From contig JBMOKJ010000003.1 in assembly GCA_049315325.1 (NCBI GenBank), positions 62,001 through 126,000 on the forward strand: 64,000 nucleotides of DNA, written 5' to 3'. Made by a program: the position numbers and the translations under genes. The notes beneath the pieces were generated by a model that saw nothing but the letters and a program-made list of their open reading frames with translations, searched no databases and was not told where the DNA came from. Positions 8,013 to 16,911 of the stretch are shown here, in pieces. Source of the stretch: CAXXIC01 sp049315325 (GTDB lineage: Bacteria; Bacteroidota; Bacteroidia; Bacteroidales; UBA7332). How positions within the stretch are numbered: position 1 is the first letter of the stretch; every line of letters starts with the position of its first letter.

Positions 8013-10112
8013 ATGAAGCTAATTAATATAATCCCTTTTTTACTTCTTGCATTTCTATCCTTACACGGACAAACTGCTCCAAATCTAAACCATTACTCTG
8101 CCGACACAACAAAAATGCGGGTGTGGACTGAGTATTGTAGAAAAGTATGCCTCAATGAGAACTTTACACTGCTCTCCACCAGTGCAAAAAAAGGAATTGC
8201 TCTATCCAAAGGAAATAACCGTTTCTCCTCCATTTTTTACTATTACGAAGGCATTGGGTACGAATATGCAACCCGACAAGATAGTTTGGCGATCGACTGC
8301 TACGAGAAGAGTCTGAATTTTGCAAAAAAAGAGGGTGATATGGAGCAGGTCGGGTATATCATTCGTCGGTTGTACTATCTGTATTATTTGTACAAAATGA
8401 ACGATCGGGCAACTCAACTGATTAACTACATAAAATCGAGCGTAAAGTCGGTTAAAAATTCGGAAATAAAAGCCAATTTCTTGGTTTGTATCTGCAATTC
8501 CTATCTTTTTCACGACGAATATGAGTCGTTTATCAATTATGCATTTCAGACCATAGACGTATATAAAAACAGACTTGAAAAGAACACCAAAAACAATCGG
8601 AATATTGCTAATTTATATCGAAATATTGTAGGAGCATACATTCAGATGGGTCAATTTGACAAGGCTTTAGAGTATTGTGCGATTGCAGCAAAATATAGTA
8701 TGCATGAACCCATAAATCTGGCTTATTTATACAGCTATTATGTGAAAATTTACTCGAATCTAGGACGAATAGATATGCAAATGAGGTATATACTAAAATT
8801 GGAGGCTATAAAAGATTATTACTACGAAAAACAGACATGTTTAGCAGAATCATACACTGCATTAGCCGAAAATTATTTGCAGATAAATCAGCTTTCGGAC
8901 GCAACCAAATACATCGAAAAGGCTATTCAGGCTGGCATTTTATCAAAAAATCAGGAAGTTGTAGTTGAAGCAACAACCATAAAAGGCAAGATTCTCTATG
9001 CAAAAAAGGAGTATCAACCGGCAATAAAACTCTTGCGCTCAATTGAGAAAGATGCTAAGATGTATGATAAATGGAATTATGCCGAAATGCTAAATGTAAT
9101 AGCAGAAAGCTATAAGTATTCGGGGAATAGCAACCAAGCATATCGTTATTTAGAGAGATATACCCTTGAAAAAGATACGCTTCTGAAAGAGACAGCCAAG
9201 AAAAACATTGCGAATGCAGAAGCAAGATATCAGAATAATGTAAAACTTCAGGAAATCAGAGCATTAAAGGCAAAGAATACAATTCATCAACTTCAAGAAG
9301 AGAAATCAAAATCGCAAATAGCCGTCCTGTTGTTGGTGTTATTGATGGTCGTTGGGATAAGCGGGTTCATCTATTACAAATCCAAAGAGCGGAAGAAAAC
9401 CAACGAGAAATTGCAACAATTGAATGCCGAGCTAGATGAAGCCAATCAAATAAAAGCACGGTTCTTTGGTATTCTAAATCACGATTTGAGAAGTCCTTTG
9501 GCTAATCTAATCCATCTATTGGAGCTGAAAAAGGAGAATGATAATGCCATCGATCAAGCAACCATTACCAGACTTGAGAACCAGTCTATCGATTCTGCGC
9601 ATAACTTACTCATTTCGATGGAAGATATGTTGCTATGGGGCAAAGGACAAATGAGCAATTTTGAACCACAAATGAAGCCCATCGCCGTTGAAGAGCTATT
9701 TCGGTATATTGAACAGTACTTCAAGAGTGAAACCAAGATTACCTTTAGTTTTGAAAACTCAAACAATCTGCAACTGATTTCGGACGAAAATATTCTGAAA
9801 ACAATTCTACGGAATCTCACTTCCAATGCCATCAAAGCTCTTTTGCGAGTGGAGCATCCTTCTATCCGTTGGTCGGCACGGCACGACGAAGATTTCATAT
9901 ACCTGACCATAACTGATAATGGACACGGTGTTTCAAAAGACCATCTGAAAGCACTGTATGACGACACCGAGGTGGTCGGTGTGAAAAATGGATTGGGATT
10001 ACACCTGATTCGCGACCTTTCGGGCATAGTAGATTGCAACATCGAATTGGAAAGTTCATCACCCGAAGGCACAACTTTTTGCTTGAAATTTAGAAAGCTA
10101 ATTGGCTCTTAA
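8013..10112 (+). CDS. TPR-containing sensor histidine kinase
   Basis: 699 residues. A signal peptide (1-19) is followed by a long helical region of tetratricopeptide-type repeats (about 70-400), for example 'MGQFDKALEYCAIAAKYS' and 'SDATKYIEKAIQAG'. A coiled coil, a single transmembrane helix (about 440-462, 'VLLLVLLMVVGISGFIYY') and a second short coiled coil follow. The kinase core has the H-box 'FFGILNHDLRSPLANL', N-box 'ILRNLTSNAIKAL', G1 'ITDNGHGVSKDHL' and G2 'NGLGLHLIRDL'. It probably senses a periplasmic signal through the TPR region and phosphorylates the regulator encoded one base upstream. The signal is unknown. All kinase boxes appear intact. Confidence 0.92.
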   Translation: MKLINIIPFLLLAFLSLHGQTAPNLNHYSADTTKMRVWTEYCRKVCLNENFTLLSTSAKKGIALSKGNNRFSSIFYYYEGIGYEYATRQDSLAIDCYEKSLNFAKKEGDMEQVGYIIRRLYYLYYLYKMNDRATQLINYIKSSVKSVKNSEIKANFLVCICNSYLFHDEYESFINYAFQTIDVYKNRLEKNTKNNRNIANLYRNIVGAYIQMGQFDKALEYCAIAAKYSMHEPINLAYLYSYYVKIYSNLGRIDMQMRYILKLEAIKDYYYEKQTCLAESYTALAENYLQINQLSDATKYIEKAIQAGILSKNQEVVVEATTIKGKILYAKKEYQPAIKLLRSIEKDAKMYDKWNYAEMLNVIAESYKYSGNSNQAYRYLERYTLEKDTLLKETAKKNIANAEARYQNNVKLQEIRALKAKNTIHQLQEEKSKSQIAVLLLVLLMVVGISGFIYYKSKERKKTNEKLQQLNAELDEANQIKARFFGILNHDLRSPLANLIHLLELKKENDNAIDQATITRLENQSIDSAHNLLISMEDMLLWGKGQMSNFEPQMKPIAVEELFRYIEQYFKSETKITFSFENSNNLQLISDENILKTILRNLTSNAIKALLRVEHPSIRWSARHDEDFIYLTITDNGHGVSKDHLKALYDDTEVVGVKNGLGLHLIRDLSGIVDCNIELESSSPEGTTFCLKFRKLIGS

Positions 10113-10334
10113 GGTTTTATTCCATTGCACTGCAGTGTTTTTGATTAAACTCATTCTTGTAAAGAACTGAAACAAATTAACTCCATTTTAAGACAATAAG
10201 ATAGAATTGTTTGCCCATTTCCTAAAAAATGACGAAATTTGTGTCGAATTTCAGAGCGTTGCGATAGATTGATTACAATCTGTTTGTAAACAGTTAGTTA
10301 GGATATAATCAAACACAAATAAAAATTTACACAC

Positions 10335-11975
10335 ATGGCAAAAAGTGCATTACAAATTGCGCGCGCAGCTTACCAACCTAAGTTGCCAAAAGCTCTTCTT
10401 GGAGCAGTGAAAATCGAAGTGGGAGCAGCTACAGAATCAGTAGCAGATCAGGCAGAAATCGCAAAACTATTCCCTAACACGTACGGAATGCCGATTTTGA
10501 CATTCGTTCCAGGCGAAGCTAAAAGCGCTGCCCCTGTGAATGTGGGTGTGATTCTTTCGGGCGGACAAGCTCCAGGTGGACACAACGTGATTTCGGGTAT
10601 TTTCGACGGTATCAAAAACATCAACGCAGAGAGCCGTCTGTATGGTTTCTTGATGGGTCCTGGTGGTTTGGTCGATCACCAATATATGGAATTGACTGCC
10701 GACATCATCGACGAATACCGCAACACCGGTGGTTTCGACATCATCGGTTCGGGTCGTACCAAACTCGAAACCACTGAGCAATACGACAAAGGTTTGGTGA
10801 TTTTGAAAAAACTCAACATCTCAGCTTTAGTTATCATCGGTGGTGACGATTCAAATACCAACGCTTGTGTGTTGGCAGAATATTACGCAACTATCAATTC
10901 AGGCGTTCAGGTTATCGGTTGTCCGAAAACCATCGACGGTGACTTGAAAAACGATATGATCGAAACTTCTTTCGGTTTCGACACGGCTTGTAAAGTCTAT
11001 TCAGAAGTGATTGGCAACATCCAACGTGACTGTAATTCGGCTCGCAAATACTGGCACTTTATCAAACTGATGGGTCGTTCGGCTTCGCACATCGCTCTCG
11101 AGTGCGGTTTGCAAACGCAACCAAACATCTGTCTTGTTTCGGAAGAAATCGAAGCAAAACAACTGACGTTGGACGATGTGGTAACTGAAATAGCCACAGC
11201 GGTAGCTAAACGTGCTGCGAAAGGCAACAACTTCGGTACAGTACTGATTCCAGAAGGTTTGATCGAATTTATCCCAGCTTTCAAAGTGTTGATGGGTGAA
11301 TTGAATGACTACCTAGCTCACCACGAAGAGGAGTTCAAAGCAGTTCCAGCCAACTTGCAACGTCAGTTTATCATCGACAACATCTCTAAAGAGAATGCAG
11401 CTGTTTACGCTTCGTTGCCAGAAGGCGTTGCTCGTCAGTTGACGCTCGATCGCGACCCACACGGAAACGTACAAGTTTCGTTGATTGAAACAGAAAAACT
11501 GTTGAGCGAAATGGTTGGAAACAAATTGGCTCAATGGAAAAAAGAGGGCAAATACAACGGTAAATTTGCTGCCTTAGGTCACTTCTTCGGTTACGAAGGT
11601 CGTTGCGCAGCTCCATCTAACTTCGATGCAGACTACTGCTATTCATTAGGTTACAATGCTGCTAACTTGATTGGCGAAGGCAAAACCGGCTACATGTCGT
11701 CTATCCGCAACACCACAGCTCCTGCAGCTGAGTGGATTGCAGGTGGTGTGCCTGTTACGATGATGATGAACATGGAACGTCGTCACGGAGAAATGAAACC
11801 AGTAATCCAAAAAGCATTGGTAAAACTCGATGGAGCACCTTTCCTAGAATTGGTGAAACACCGCGAGCAATGGGCAGAAGAGACTTGCTACATCTATCCA
11901 GGTCCAATCCAATATTTTGGTCCAACCGAAGTGTGCGATCAACCAACCAAAACGCTTCAATTGGAAAAAGCATAA
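10335..11975 (+). CDS. pfp: Diphosphate--fructose-6-phosphate 1-phosphotransferase
   Basis: 546 residues, matching the long PPi-dependent phosphofructokinases. It interconverts fructose 6-phosphate plus PPi with fructose 1,6-bisphosphate plus Pi in glycolysis and gluconeogenesis. Visible motifs are the glycine-rich 'LSGGQAPGGHNVISGIFD', 'IGGDDSNTNA' (GGDD in place of the GGDG of ATP-dependent enzymes, which marks PPi use) and the catalytic 'PKTIDGDLKNDMIETSFGFD'. Codon use is cleaner and less AT-rich than in its neighbours, as for a highly expressed gene. It is monocistronic: a 222-bp leader lies upstream and a terminator hairpin follows within 55 bp. Confidence 0.97.
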   Translation: MAKSALQIARAAYQPKLPKALLGAVKIEVGAATESVADQAEIAKLFPNTYGMPILTFVPGEAKSAAPVNVGVILSGGQAPGGHNVISGIFDGIKNINAESRLYGFLMGPGGLVDHQYMELTADIIDEYRNTGGFDIIGSGRTKLETTEQYDKGLVILKKLNISALVIIGGDDSNTNACVLAEYYATINSGVQVIGCPKTIDGDLKNDMIETSFGFDTACKVYSEVIGNIQRDCNSARKYWHFIKLMGRSASHIALECGLQTQPNICLVSEEIEAKQLTLDDVVTEIATAVAKRAAKGNNFGTVLIPEGLIEFIPAFKVLMGELNDYLAHHEEEFKAVPANLQRQFIIDNISKENAAVYASLPEGVARQLTLDRDPHGNVQVSLIETEKLLSEMVGNKLAQWKKEGKYNGKFAALGHFFGYEGRCAAPSNFDADYCYSLGYNAANLIGEGKTGYMSSIRNTTAPAAEWIAGGVPVTMMMNMERRHGEMKPVIQKALVKLDGAPFLELVKHREQWAEETCYIYPGPIQYFGPTEVCDQPTKTLQLEKA

Positions 11976-11998
11976 TTGCTTTTCGAAATAATCTATTA

Positions 11999-12028
11999 AG
12001 GTGTAGGAATTTTTCCTGCACCTTTTTT
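11999..12028 (+). terminator. Rho-independent terminator after pfp
   Basis: An inverted repeat (AAGGTGTAGGA / TCCTGCACCTT) with a short T-rich loop and a run of eight T residues directly after the stem, 24 bp past the pfp stop codon. Confidence 0.85.
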
Positions 12029-12137
12029 TTACTTTTTTTGGATAAAAAATTTTGTAACTCGTGCAGCGAATCAGTCTTCAATAACATCATCTGTTTGTAA
12101 TACACAATTTTAGGTTGTAATTAATATTATAAAAGTT

Positions 12138-12869
12138 ATGAAAAGCAGATTTTTTACATTCATGATGCTGGCATTTTTGGTGGTTTCATTTTCTGCTTGC
12201 AAGAAAGAGGAGAGTGAGGCGCGATATTTAGCTTATGCCACCGTGACAGATGGTTCAAACAACGTGTTGATATCAGATGGAGATGCTCAACGACTCTATG
12301 TCGCTGAAAACACTACCGAACTTGCTGATTGGACTAATGGGAAACGTGTTATTGTTGACTACACAATTATTCGTGAAAACGAAAGTGCGTCGTTGGTGAA
12401 AAGTTATTATGTGCGTTTGAATAGCGTATATTCAATTTTGACAAAGAATCCGGTTAGAAAATCGTTCTTAAGCTCAACGGTTAGAGAGGATAGCATTGGA
12501 CATGACCCGATAAACATTCGTGATTACTGGTTTGCAAACGACTATCTAAATGTTGATTTTTCAATTTTTAGAAACAATCCAAACACCAAACACTTCATTA
12601 ATTTGGTACTAGATGATAGTCAATCGACTGCGGACGATGTGTATCTCGAATTAAGACACAATGCCTATTTCGATTTGCAAAGCATTGGTTCTTGGGGAAA
12701 TGTTTCGTTTAAAGTTTCAGATTTGGTGGTTTCACCAAAAACATCTGTAAAACTTCATTTGAGCAGATTGACTTACGATGGGGTGGTTAAAACCGATACG
12801 ATGACTTACACTAAAACTCCCATTGTATTTGCTCCTGCTGTTAAATTTACTCGTTCATTAATACAATAG
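12138..12869 (+). CDS. NigD-like lipoprotein
   Basis: 243 residues. The N-terminus is a lipoprotein signal with lipobox 'VVSFSACKKEE', so the mature protein starts at Cys21 and is probably outer-membrane or periplasmic. The rest is beta-rich and resembles NigD-type proteins of Bacteroidales: an OB-like N-terminal part ('LYVAENTTELADWTNGKRVIVDYTI') and a C-terminal beta-sandwich ('AYFDLQSIGSWGNVSFKV'). NigD-family function is poorly known. The gene stands alone between the pfp terminator and a convergent terminator shared with prs. Confidence 0.8.
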   Translation: MKSRFFTFMMLAFLVVSFSACKKEESEARYLAYATVTDGSNNVLISDGDAQRLYVAENTTELADWTNGKRVIVDYTIIRENESASLVKSYYVRLNSVYSILTKNPVRKSFLSSTVREDSIGHDPINIRDYWFANDYLNVDFSIFRNNPNTKHFINLVLDDSQSTADDVYLELRHNAYFDLQSIGSWGNVSFKVSDLVVSPKTSVKLHLSRLTYDGVVKTDTMTYTKTPIVFAPAVKFTRSLIQ

Positions 12870-12887
12870 TTTTTAATTTTGCGCAAG

Positions 12888-12922
12888 AAAAAAGGTTGCT
12901 CTCTTTGGAGGGCAACCTTTTG
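12888..12922. terminator. Bidirectional terminator between convergent genes
   Basis: A perfect hairpin (AAAAGGTTGC / GCAACCTTTT) with an 11-base loop, flanked by A and T runs on both sides. It sits between the NigD-like gene and the convergent prs gene and can serve both. Confidence 0.85.
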
Positions 12923-12945
12923 TATTTTATAGAAAACAGAAATCA

Positions 12946-13887
12946 CTATTTCAATAAGAATTGTGAACTGATTGATTCGTTGTCAATCACTCGGGTAATT
13001 GTTTGACCGATGAGTTGAGAAACTGTGAGAATATGAACTTTCGAACAGTTTTTCTTAAAAGGAATCGTGTCTGTCATAATCATTTCGGTCAAGTTTGAAT
13101 CACATACCCGCTGTGTGGCTGGATCCGACATCACGGCGTGGCTAGCAATCGCTCTGACAGAATTTGCGCCTACACTTATCATCAGATTAGCAGCTTTGGT
13201 GATTGTGCCAGCGGTATCCACCATGTCATCTACCAAGATAACGTTTTTACCCTTCACATCTCCAATGATGGTCATTTGATCTACTTCGTTTGCTTTTGCA
13301 CGAGTTTTGTGGCAAATAACCATCGGAACACCGAAATATTTTGCATACGAGTTTACACGTTTTGAACCTCCAACGTCGGGTGATGCAAATACTAAATTGT
13401 TGAGATGTAGTGATTCGAGGTAAGGTAAAAATACGGAAGATGCGTAAAGGTGATCTACTGGAACATTGAAAAACCCTTGGATTTGATCAGCATGTAAGTC
13501 CATGGTAATCAGACGGTGAATACCTGCTACACTGAGCAAATCGGCGATTAGTTTTGCGCCAATTGAAACACGCGGTTTGTCCTTACGATCTTGACGCGCC
13601 CAACCAAAATAGGGAATAACAGCCACAATCGATTTCGCAGAAGCACGTTTGGCAGCATCAATCATCAACAACAATTCCATCAGATTGTCTGAGCTAGGAA
13701 AGGTCGATTGAATCAAAAATACATGAGATCCCCGAATAGATTCTTCGAAAGATACGCCAAATTCGCCATCAGCAAAGTAAGTGATATTCATTTTACCTAA
13801 TTCACAACCTATACTTTCGCAAATTTTTGTCGCTAAATATTGGGAATTAGTTCCAGAAAAAATCTTGTAAGGTGGGCTTTGTACCAT
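12946..13887 (-). CDS. prs: Ribose-phosphate pyrophosphokinase
   Basis: Makes phosphoribosyl pyrophosphate from ribose 5-phosphate and ATP for nucleotide, His and Trp synthesis. Motifs: 'YFGWARQDRKDKPRVSIGAK' (flexible catalytic loop region), 'DLHADQIQGFF' and the PRPP loop 'VILVDDMVDTAGTI'. I start at the ATG at 13887 (313 residues, 'MVQSPPYKIFSGTNS'), the usual family start. A longer reading from a TTG at 13926 is possible on paper, but that TTG lies inside a TAATTTTG promoter box, so it is unlikely to be translated. The gene is followed by a convergent terminator. Confidence 0.96.
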   Translation of the reverse strand: MVQSPPYKIFSGTNSQYLATKICESIGCELGKMNITYFADGEFGVSFEESIRGSHVFLIQSTFPSSDNLMELLLMIDAAKRASAKSIVAVIPYFGWARQDRKDKPRVSIGAKLIADLLSVAGIHRLITMDLHADQIQGFFNVPVDHLYASSVFLPYLESLHLNNLVFASPDVGGSKRVNSYAKYFGVPMVICHKTRAKANEVDQMTIIGDVKGKNVILVDDMVDTAGTITKAANLMISVGANSVRAIASHAVMSDPATQRVCDSNLTEMIMTDTIPFKKNCSKVHILTVSQLIGQTITRVIDNESISSQFLLK

Positions 13888-13923
13888 TTTTTGTGAAGAA
13901 TTGATGGGTTTAGATTTATTATG

Positions 13924-13931
13924 CAAAATTA
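13924..13931 (-). promoter_or_regulatory. Bacteroidota -7 box of prs
   Basis: TAATTTTG on the minus strand matches the TAnnTTTG -7 consensus of Bacteroidota housekeeping promoters. It lies 37 bp upstream of the chosen prs ATG and argues against the longer reading. Confidence 0.6.
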
Positions 13932-13987
13932 GATATTTCTGCTCGTTTTTCTCTTATTTAAATGGCTAAAAATCTTGGAAAATTGGC

Positions 13988-15679
13988 TTATGTTAAAAAA
14001 CATTTCAATATTACGCCCGAAAAAGCCTTAATCTGAACTGAGAAAGGGGTATTGGGACTCAACTCTCTTTGAACGCTATTATTAGTAAGCAAATCAATAA
14101 ATTCCACATTTTTGTTGGATTTTATCTTCAGAAACTGAAAAGCGTGCTGTGGAATATTGATTTTGATGTTAGCATTGCTCTCCGAAAAATTGACAGCAAT
14201 CAGTATCAGTTCATTGCCGTGTTTGCGTAGGTAAGTAAACTGTTTCTCGGGATTGAAGCCCGAATTGTAGTAATTGGCATACATCAAGTCGAACAGTTCC
14301 CCCTCGCGAATTGCTGCCTCTTCGTTGCAAAGCAAAAGGACTTTGTTGTAGATTTTGCGCAACTTTTTTTGTTCTGTAGTCAATTTGGCCGTATTCACTT
14401 TTCCATTGTTGTACCAGTTTCGAAGCGATTCTGGGCTCCAATAGTCAAATATGGTTGTACGACCGTCGCGACCGCTAAATCCTTCGCAATCCATCCCTTT
14501 TTCGCCCAATTCCTGCCCGAAGTAGAGCATGAACGGTGCAGTGTTAATTGTTGCCGAAACGATTAGTGATGGAATAGCTTTGAATGCATCTTCGGCGAAA
14601 TAGTCGGAAGCAACACGCTGTTCGTCATGATTTTCGAGGAAGTTGAGCATCTGTTTTTCGATATTACCCAACGATTGCCAACATCCGGTGATGACCGATG
14701 CAGAAACGTGTCCTTTGGTTACGATTTTTAGTGCATCGTAGAGACCCACTTTGTCGTAGAGATAATCGAATTTACCGTGGAAAATGTAGTTGCTGTATTC
14801 ATTTGGATTGTAGACTTCGGCGATAAACAGAATTTCGCTGTATTTAGCTTCTACCTGAGGAATCACCCAACCCCAAAACTCGACAGGAACCATCTCTGCC
14901 ATATCGCAACGGAAACCATCGACCCCTTTTTTTGCCCAAAATAAAAGAATATCTCGCATTTTTAGCCAAGTATCGGGTATCGGATCGAATGCGTGACGAC
15001 GACCGTGCTGATAATCGACACCGTAGTTGAGTTTAATGGTTTCGTACCAGTCGTTTACGGTTGGATATGCATTGAAGCAGTCATTTCCAGTTGCTTTTGC
15101 AGGAAACTCTTGATAAGATTGACCGTCGTATTGAAAATGGATTTGCGGATAAAACGTTTCATTTGGGATGTAGTAAAAGTTGTTTTGTCCATCGAATTGA
15201 ACCGAAATGTTGTCTTTCTCCCCAAAATCGGTTACACGTTTCGGTTTAGCATCCGACTTGTATTGACGCGCAACGTGATTGGGCACAAAATCGATAATCA
15301 CCTTCATTTCCTCTTTGTGGGTGCGCTTCACAAGAGCTTCAAACTCTTTCATGCGGTGCGGAATATCTGTAGCTAAATCAGGGCAAACGTCGTAGTAATC
15401 TTTGATGGCGTAAGGCGAACCGGCGTTTCCTTTTACGATGTTTGGATTGTCTTTTGAGATGCCAAATGTGGAGTAATCTGTTCGGGTGGCGTGTTCGATA
15501 ATGCCAGTGTACCATATGTGGGTGCAACCGAGCGCTTTTATCTCTTTGATTGCTTTAGAAGTGACTGATGCGAACTTACCGCAGCCGTTCTCTTCTATTG
15601 TACCGTTGAATTTACAAGTGGAATTTGTATTGCCGAAAAGTCTGTTGACGAGTTGATAAATAATGGGTTTTTGCTTCAT
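13988..15679 (-). CDS. GH13 alpha-amylase family glycosidase
   Basis: 563 residues without a signal peptide, so probably cytoplasmic. It has a GH13 TIM barrel with region I 'VIIDFVPNHVARQY', region II 'VDGFRCDMAEMVPVEFW' (nucleophile Asp), region III 'ILFIAEVYNPNEY' (acid/base Glu) and region IV 'LNFLENHDEQRVASDYF' (transition-state Asp). A beta-sandwich C-terminal domain ends the protein. It likely acts on alpha-glucans or malto-oligosaccharides from glycogen or imported starch. It lies 39 bp downstream of the oxidoreductase gene on the same strand, so the two probably share a transcript. The exact substrate cannot be read from the sequence. Confidence 0.92.
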   Translation of the reverse strand: MKQKPIIYQLVNRLFGNTNSTCKFNGTIEENGCGKFASVTSKAIKEIKALGCTHIWYTGIIEHATRTDYSTFGISKDNPNIVKGNAGSPYAIKDYYDVCPDLATDIPHRMKEFEALVKRTHKEEMKVIIDFVPNHVARQYKSDAKPKRVTDFGEKDNISVQFDGQNNFYYIPNETFYPQIHFQYDGQSYQEFPAKATGNDCFNAYPTVNDWYETIKLNYGVDYQHGRRHAFDPIPDTWLKMRDILLFWAKKGVDGFRCDMAEMVPVEFWGWVIPQVEAKYSEILFIAEVYNPNEYSNYIFHGKFDYLYDKVGLYDALKIVTKGHVSASVITGCWQSLGNIEKQMLNFLENHDEQRVASDYFAEDAFKAIPSLIVSATINTAPFMLYFGQELGEKGMDCEGFSGRDGRTTIFDYWSPESLRNWYNNGKVNTAKLTTEQKKLRKIYNKVLLLCNEEAAIREGELFDLMYANYYNSGFNPEKQFTYLRKHGNELILIAVNFSESNANIKINIPQHAFQFLKIKSNKNVEFIDLLTNNSVQRELSPNTPFSVQIKAFSGVILKCFLT

Positions 15680-15718
15680 TCAATCTGAGAAATAGGTGTA
15701 AGTTTCTGTCTGTTTGTG

Positions 15719-16762
15719 TTAAAGATAGACCACGCAATTTTCGTCGTGGCTTCTGAAAGCGGCTTCCAAGATAGCAATAAGTTTTAAATTATCCTCAGCA
15801 GAGGTCAATAATGGCGCGTTATTTAGAATATATTCGGCAATATTGTCGTAATAGGCAAGCCAATTACCCTTTTCAGTCTCCACGGGATAACGCACAATCT
15901 CTCCGTTAATCTCTGTATGCAGCACGCCCCATTTAGCAGGTTTGTCTTCTCCCCAATGTTTGTTGACGGGTCGTTTCCCCGCTTTCAGTGCATCTTCTTG
16001 TGGGTCTAAGCCATATTTTACAAACGAACCCAATGTGCCATGAATGGCAAAACGCGGTGTCTCTTCGCGCATCAAGTAGCTCGCTTTTAGTGTCACTTCG
16101 AGTTTTGGGTAAAACAATTGAATTTGAAAATAGTCGTCGATTTGCGAACCGTCGCGAAGCTTTTCGATGCGTGCAAAAACGGCGTCGGGGAATCCAAACA
16201 ACACGACTGCTTGATCTATTAGATGAGGACCAAGATTGTAAGTTAGTCCTACGTGTTGGGTTGGCTGCTCTTTCCAAGTGTTTGGAGCAATAAAATTGCG
16301 AAAGCGCGGCATTGTAGATTGAAATTCCACCACGCGACCTAAGCTATTTTCCGATAAAATCTTTTGAATGGTAATGAAATCGCCATCCCATCTGCGATTT
16401 TGAAACACAGCTAATCGTCTGTTTCGTTCCCGTGCAATCGTCACCAATTCTTCTCCTTCGGCAACGGTGAACACAAATGGTTTTTCCACCACCACGTGCT
16501 TATTGGCAAGGAGTGCCCTTTTGCAATATTCGTAGTGCGTGGTATCGGGTGTATTGATGATAACGAGTTCGATTTCGGAAATAGCGAGCAGTTCGTCGAA
16601 CGACTTCACGATTTTAGCAGCGGGGTAGAGGTGTTCAGCTTCGTTTTTACTTCGTTCACAAATAGCGGTGAGTTCGAAAGACGGATGTGTGTCAATCAAA
16701 AGTGCGTGAAACACCTTGCCCGACATACCAAAAGCGGCAACTGCTGTTTTGATTTTTCTCAT
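15719..16762 (-). CDS. Gfo/Idh/MocA-family oxidoreductase
   Basis: 347 residues from the ATG at 16762 ('MRKIKTAVAAFGMSGKVFHA'). It has an N-terminal Rossmann fold with a glycine-poor nucleotide loop, the family motif 'NKHVVVEKPFVFTVAEGEEL' with the conserved Lys of EKP, and a C-terminal alpha/beta substrate domain ('YNLGPHLIDQAVVLFG', with a catalytic-type His). Such enzymes oxidise or reduce sugars and cyclitols with NAD(P). A longer reading to 16852 would add 30 hydrophobic residues, but a TATCTTTG promoter box at 16781-16788 lies within it, so I reject it. The likely role is sugar metabolism together with the downstream GH13 gene. Confidence 0.9.
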   Translation of the reverse strand: MRKIKTAVAAFGMSGKVFHALLIDTHPSFELTAICERSKNEAEHLYPAAKIVKSFDELLAISEIELVIINTPDTTHYEYCKRALLANKHVVVEKPFVFTVAEGEELVTIARERNRRLAVFQNRRWDGDFITIQKILSENSLGRVVEFQSTMPRFRNFIAPNTWKEQPTQHVGLTYNLGPHLIDQAVVLFGFPDAVFARIEKLRDGSQIDDYFQIQLFYPKLEVTLKASYLMREETPRFAIHGTLGSFVKYGLDPQEDALKAGKRPVNKHWGEDKPAKWGVLHTEINGEIVRYPVETEKGNWLAYYDNIAEYILNNAPLLTSAEDNLKLIAILEAAFRSHDENCVVYL

Positions 16763-16780
16763 TCTTTTTGGAATAAGTTG

Positions 16781-16788
16781 CAAAGATA
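16781..16788 (-). promoter_or_regulatory. -7 box of the oxidoreductase-amylase operon
   Basis: TATCTTTG on the minus strand fits TAnnTTTG, 19-26 bp upstream of the chosen ATG at 16762. It supports both a promoter and the shorter start. Confidence 0.55.
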
Positions 16789-16911
16789 CAAAGATCAAAC
16801 TTAGGACTAAAAAGAATTGATGCCAAATGAATGTCCTATCTAGAAAAAACAATAATTCGAATGAAATATTTTATCCTACCTTATCAATAAATTACATTTA
16901 TATTTGGTTCC

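Noticed and set aside
13888..13926. TTG start giving a 326-residue prs product
   Set aside because: The TTG is part of the TAATTTTG promoter box, and the family start is at the internal ATG.
16763..16852. N-terminal hydrophobic extension of the Gfo/Idh/MocA oxidoreductase
   Set aside because: It contains a TATCTTTG promoter box, and the Rossmann fold starts cleanly at the internal ATG.
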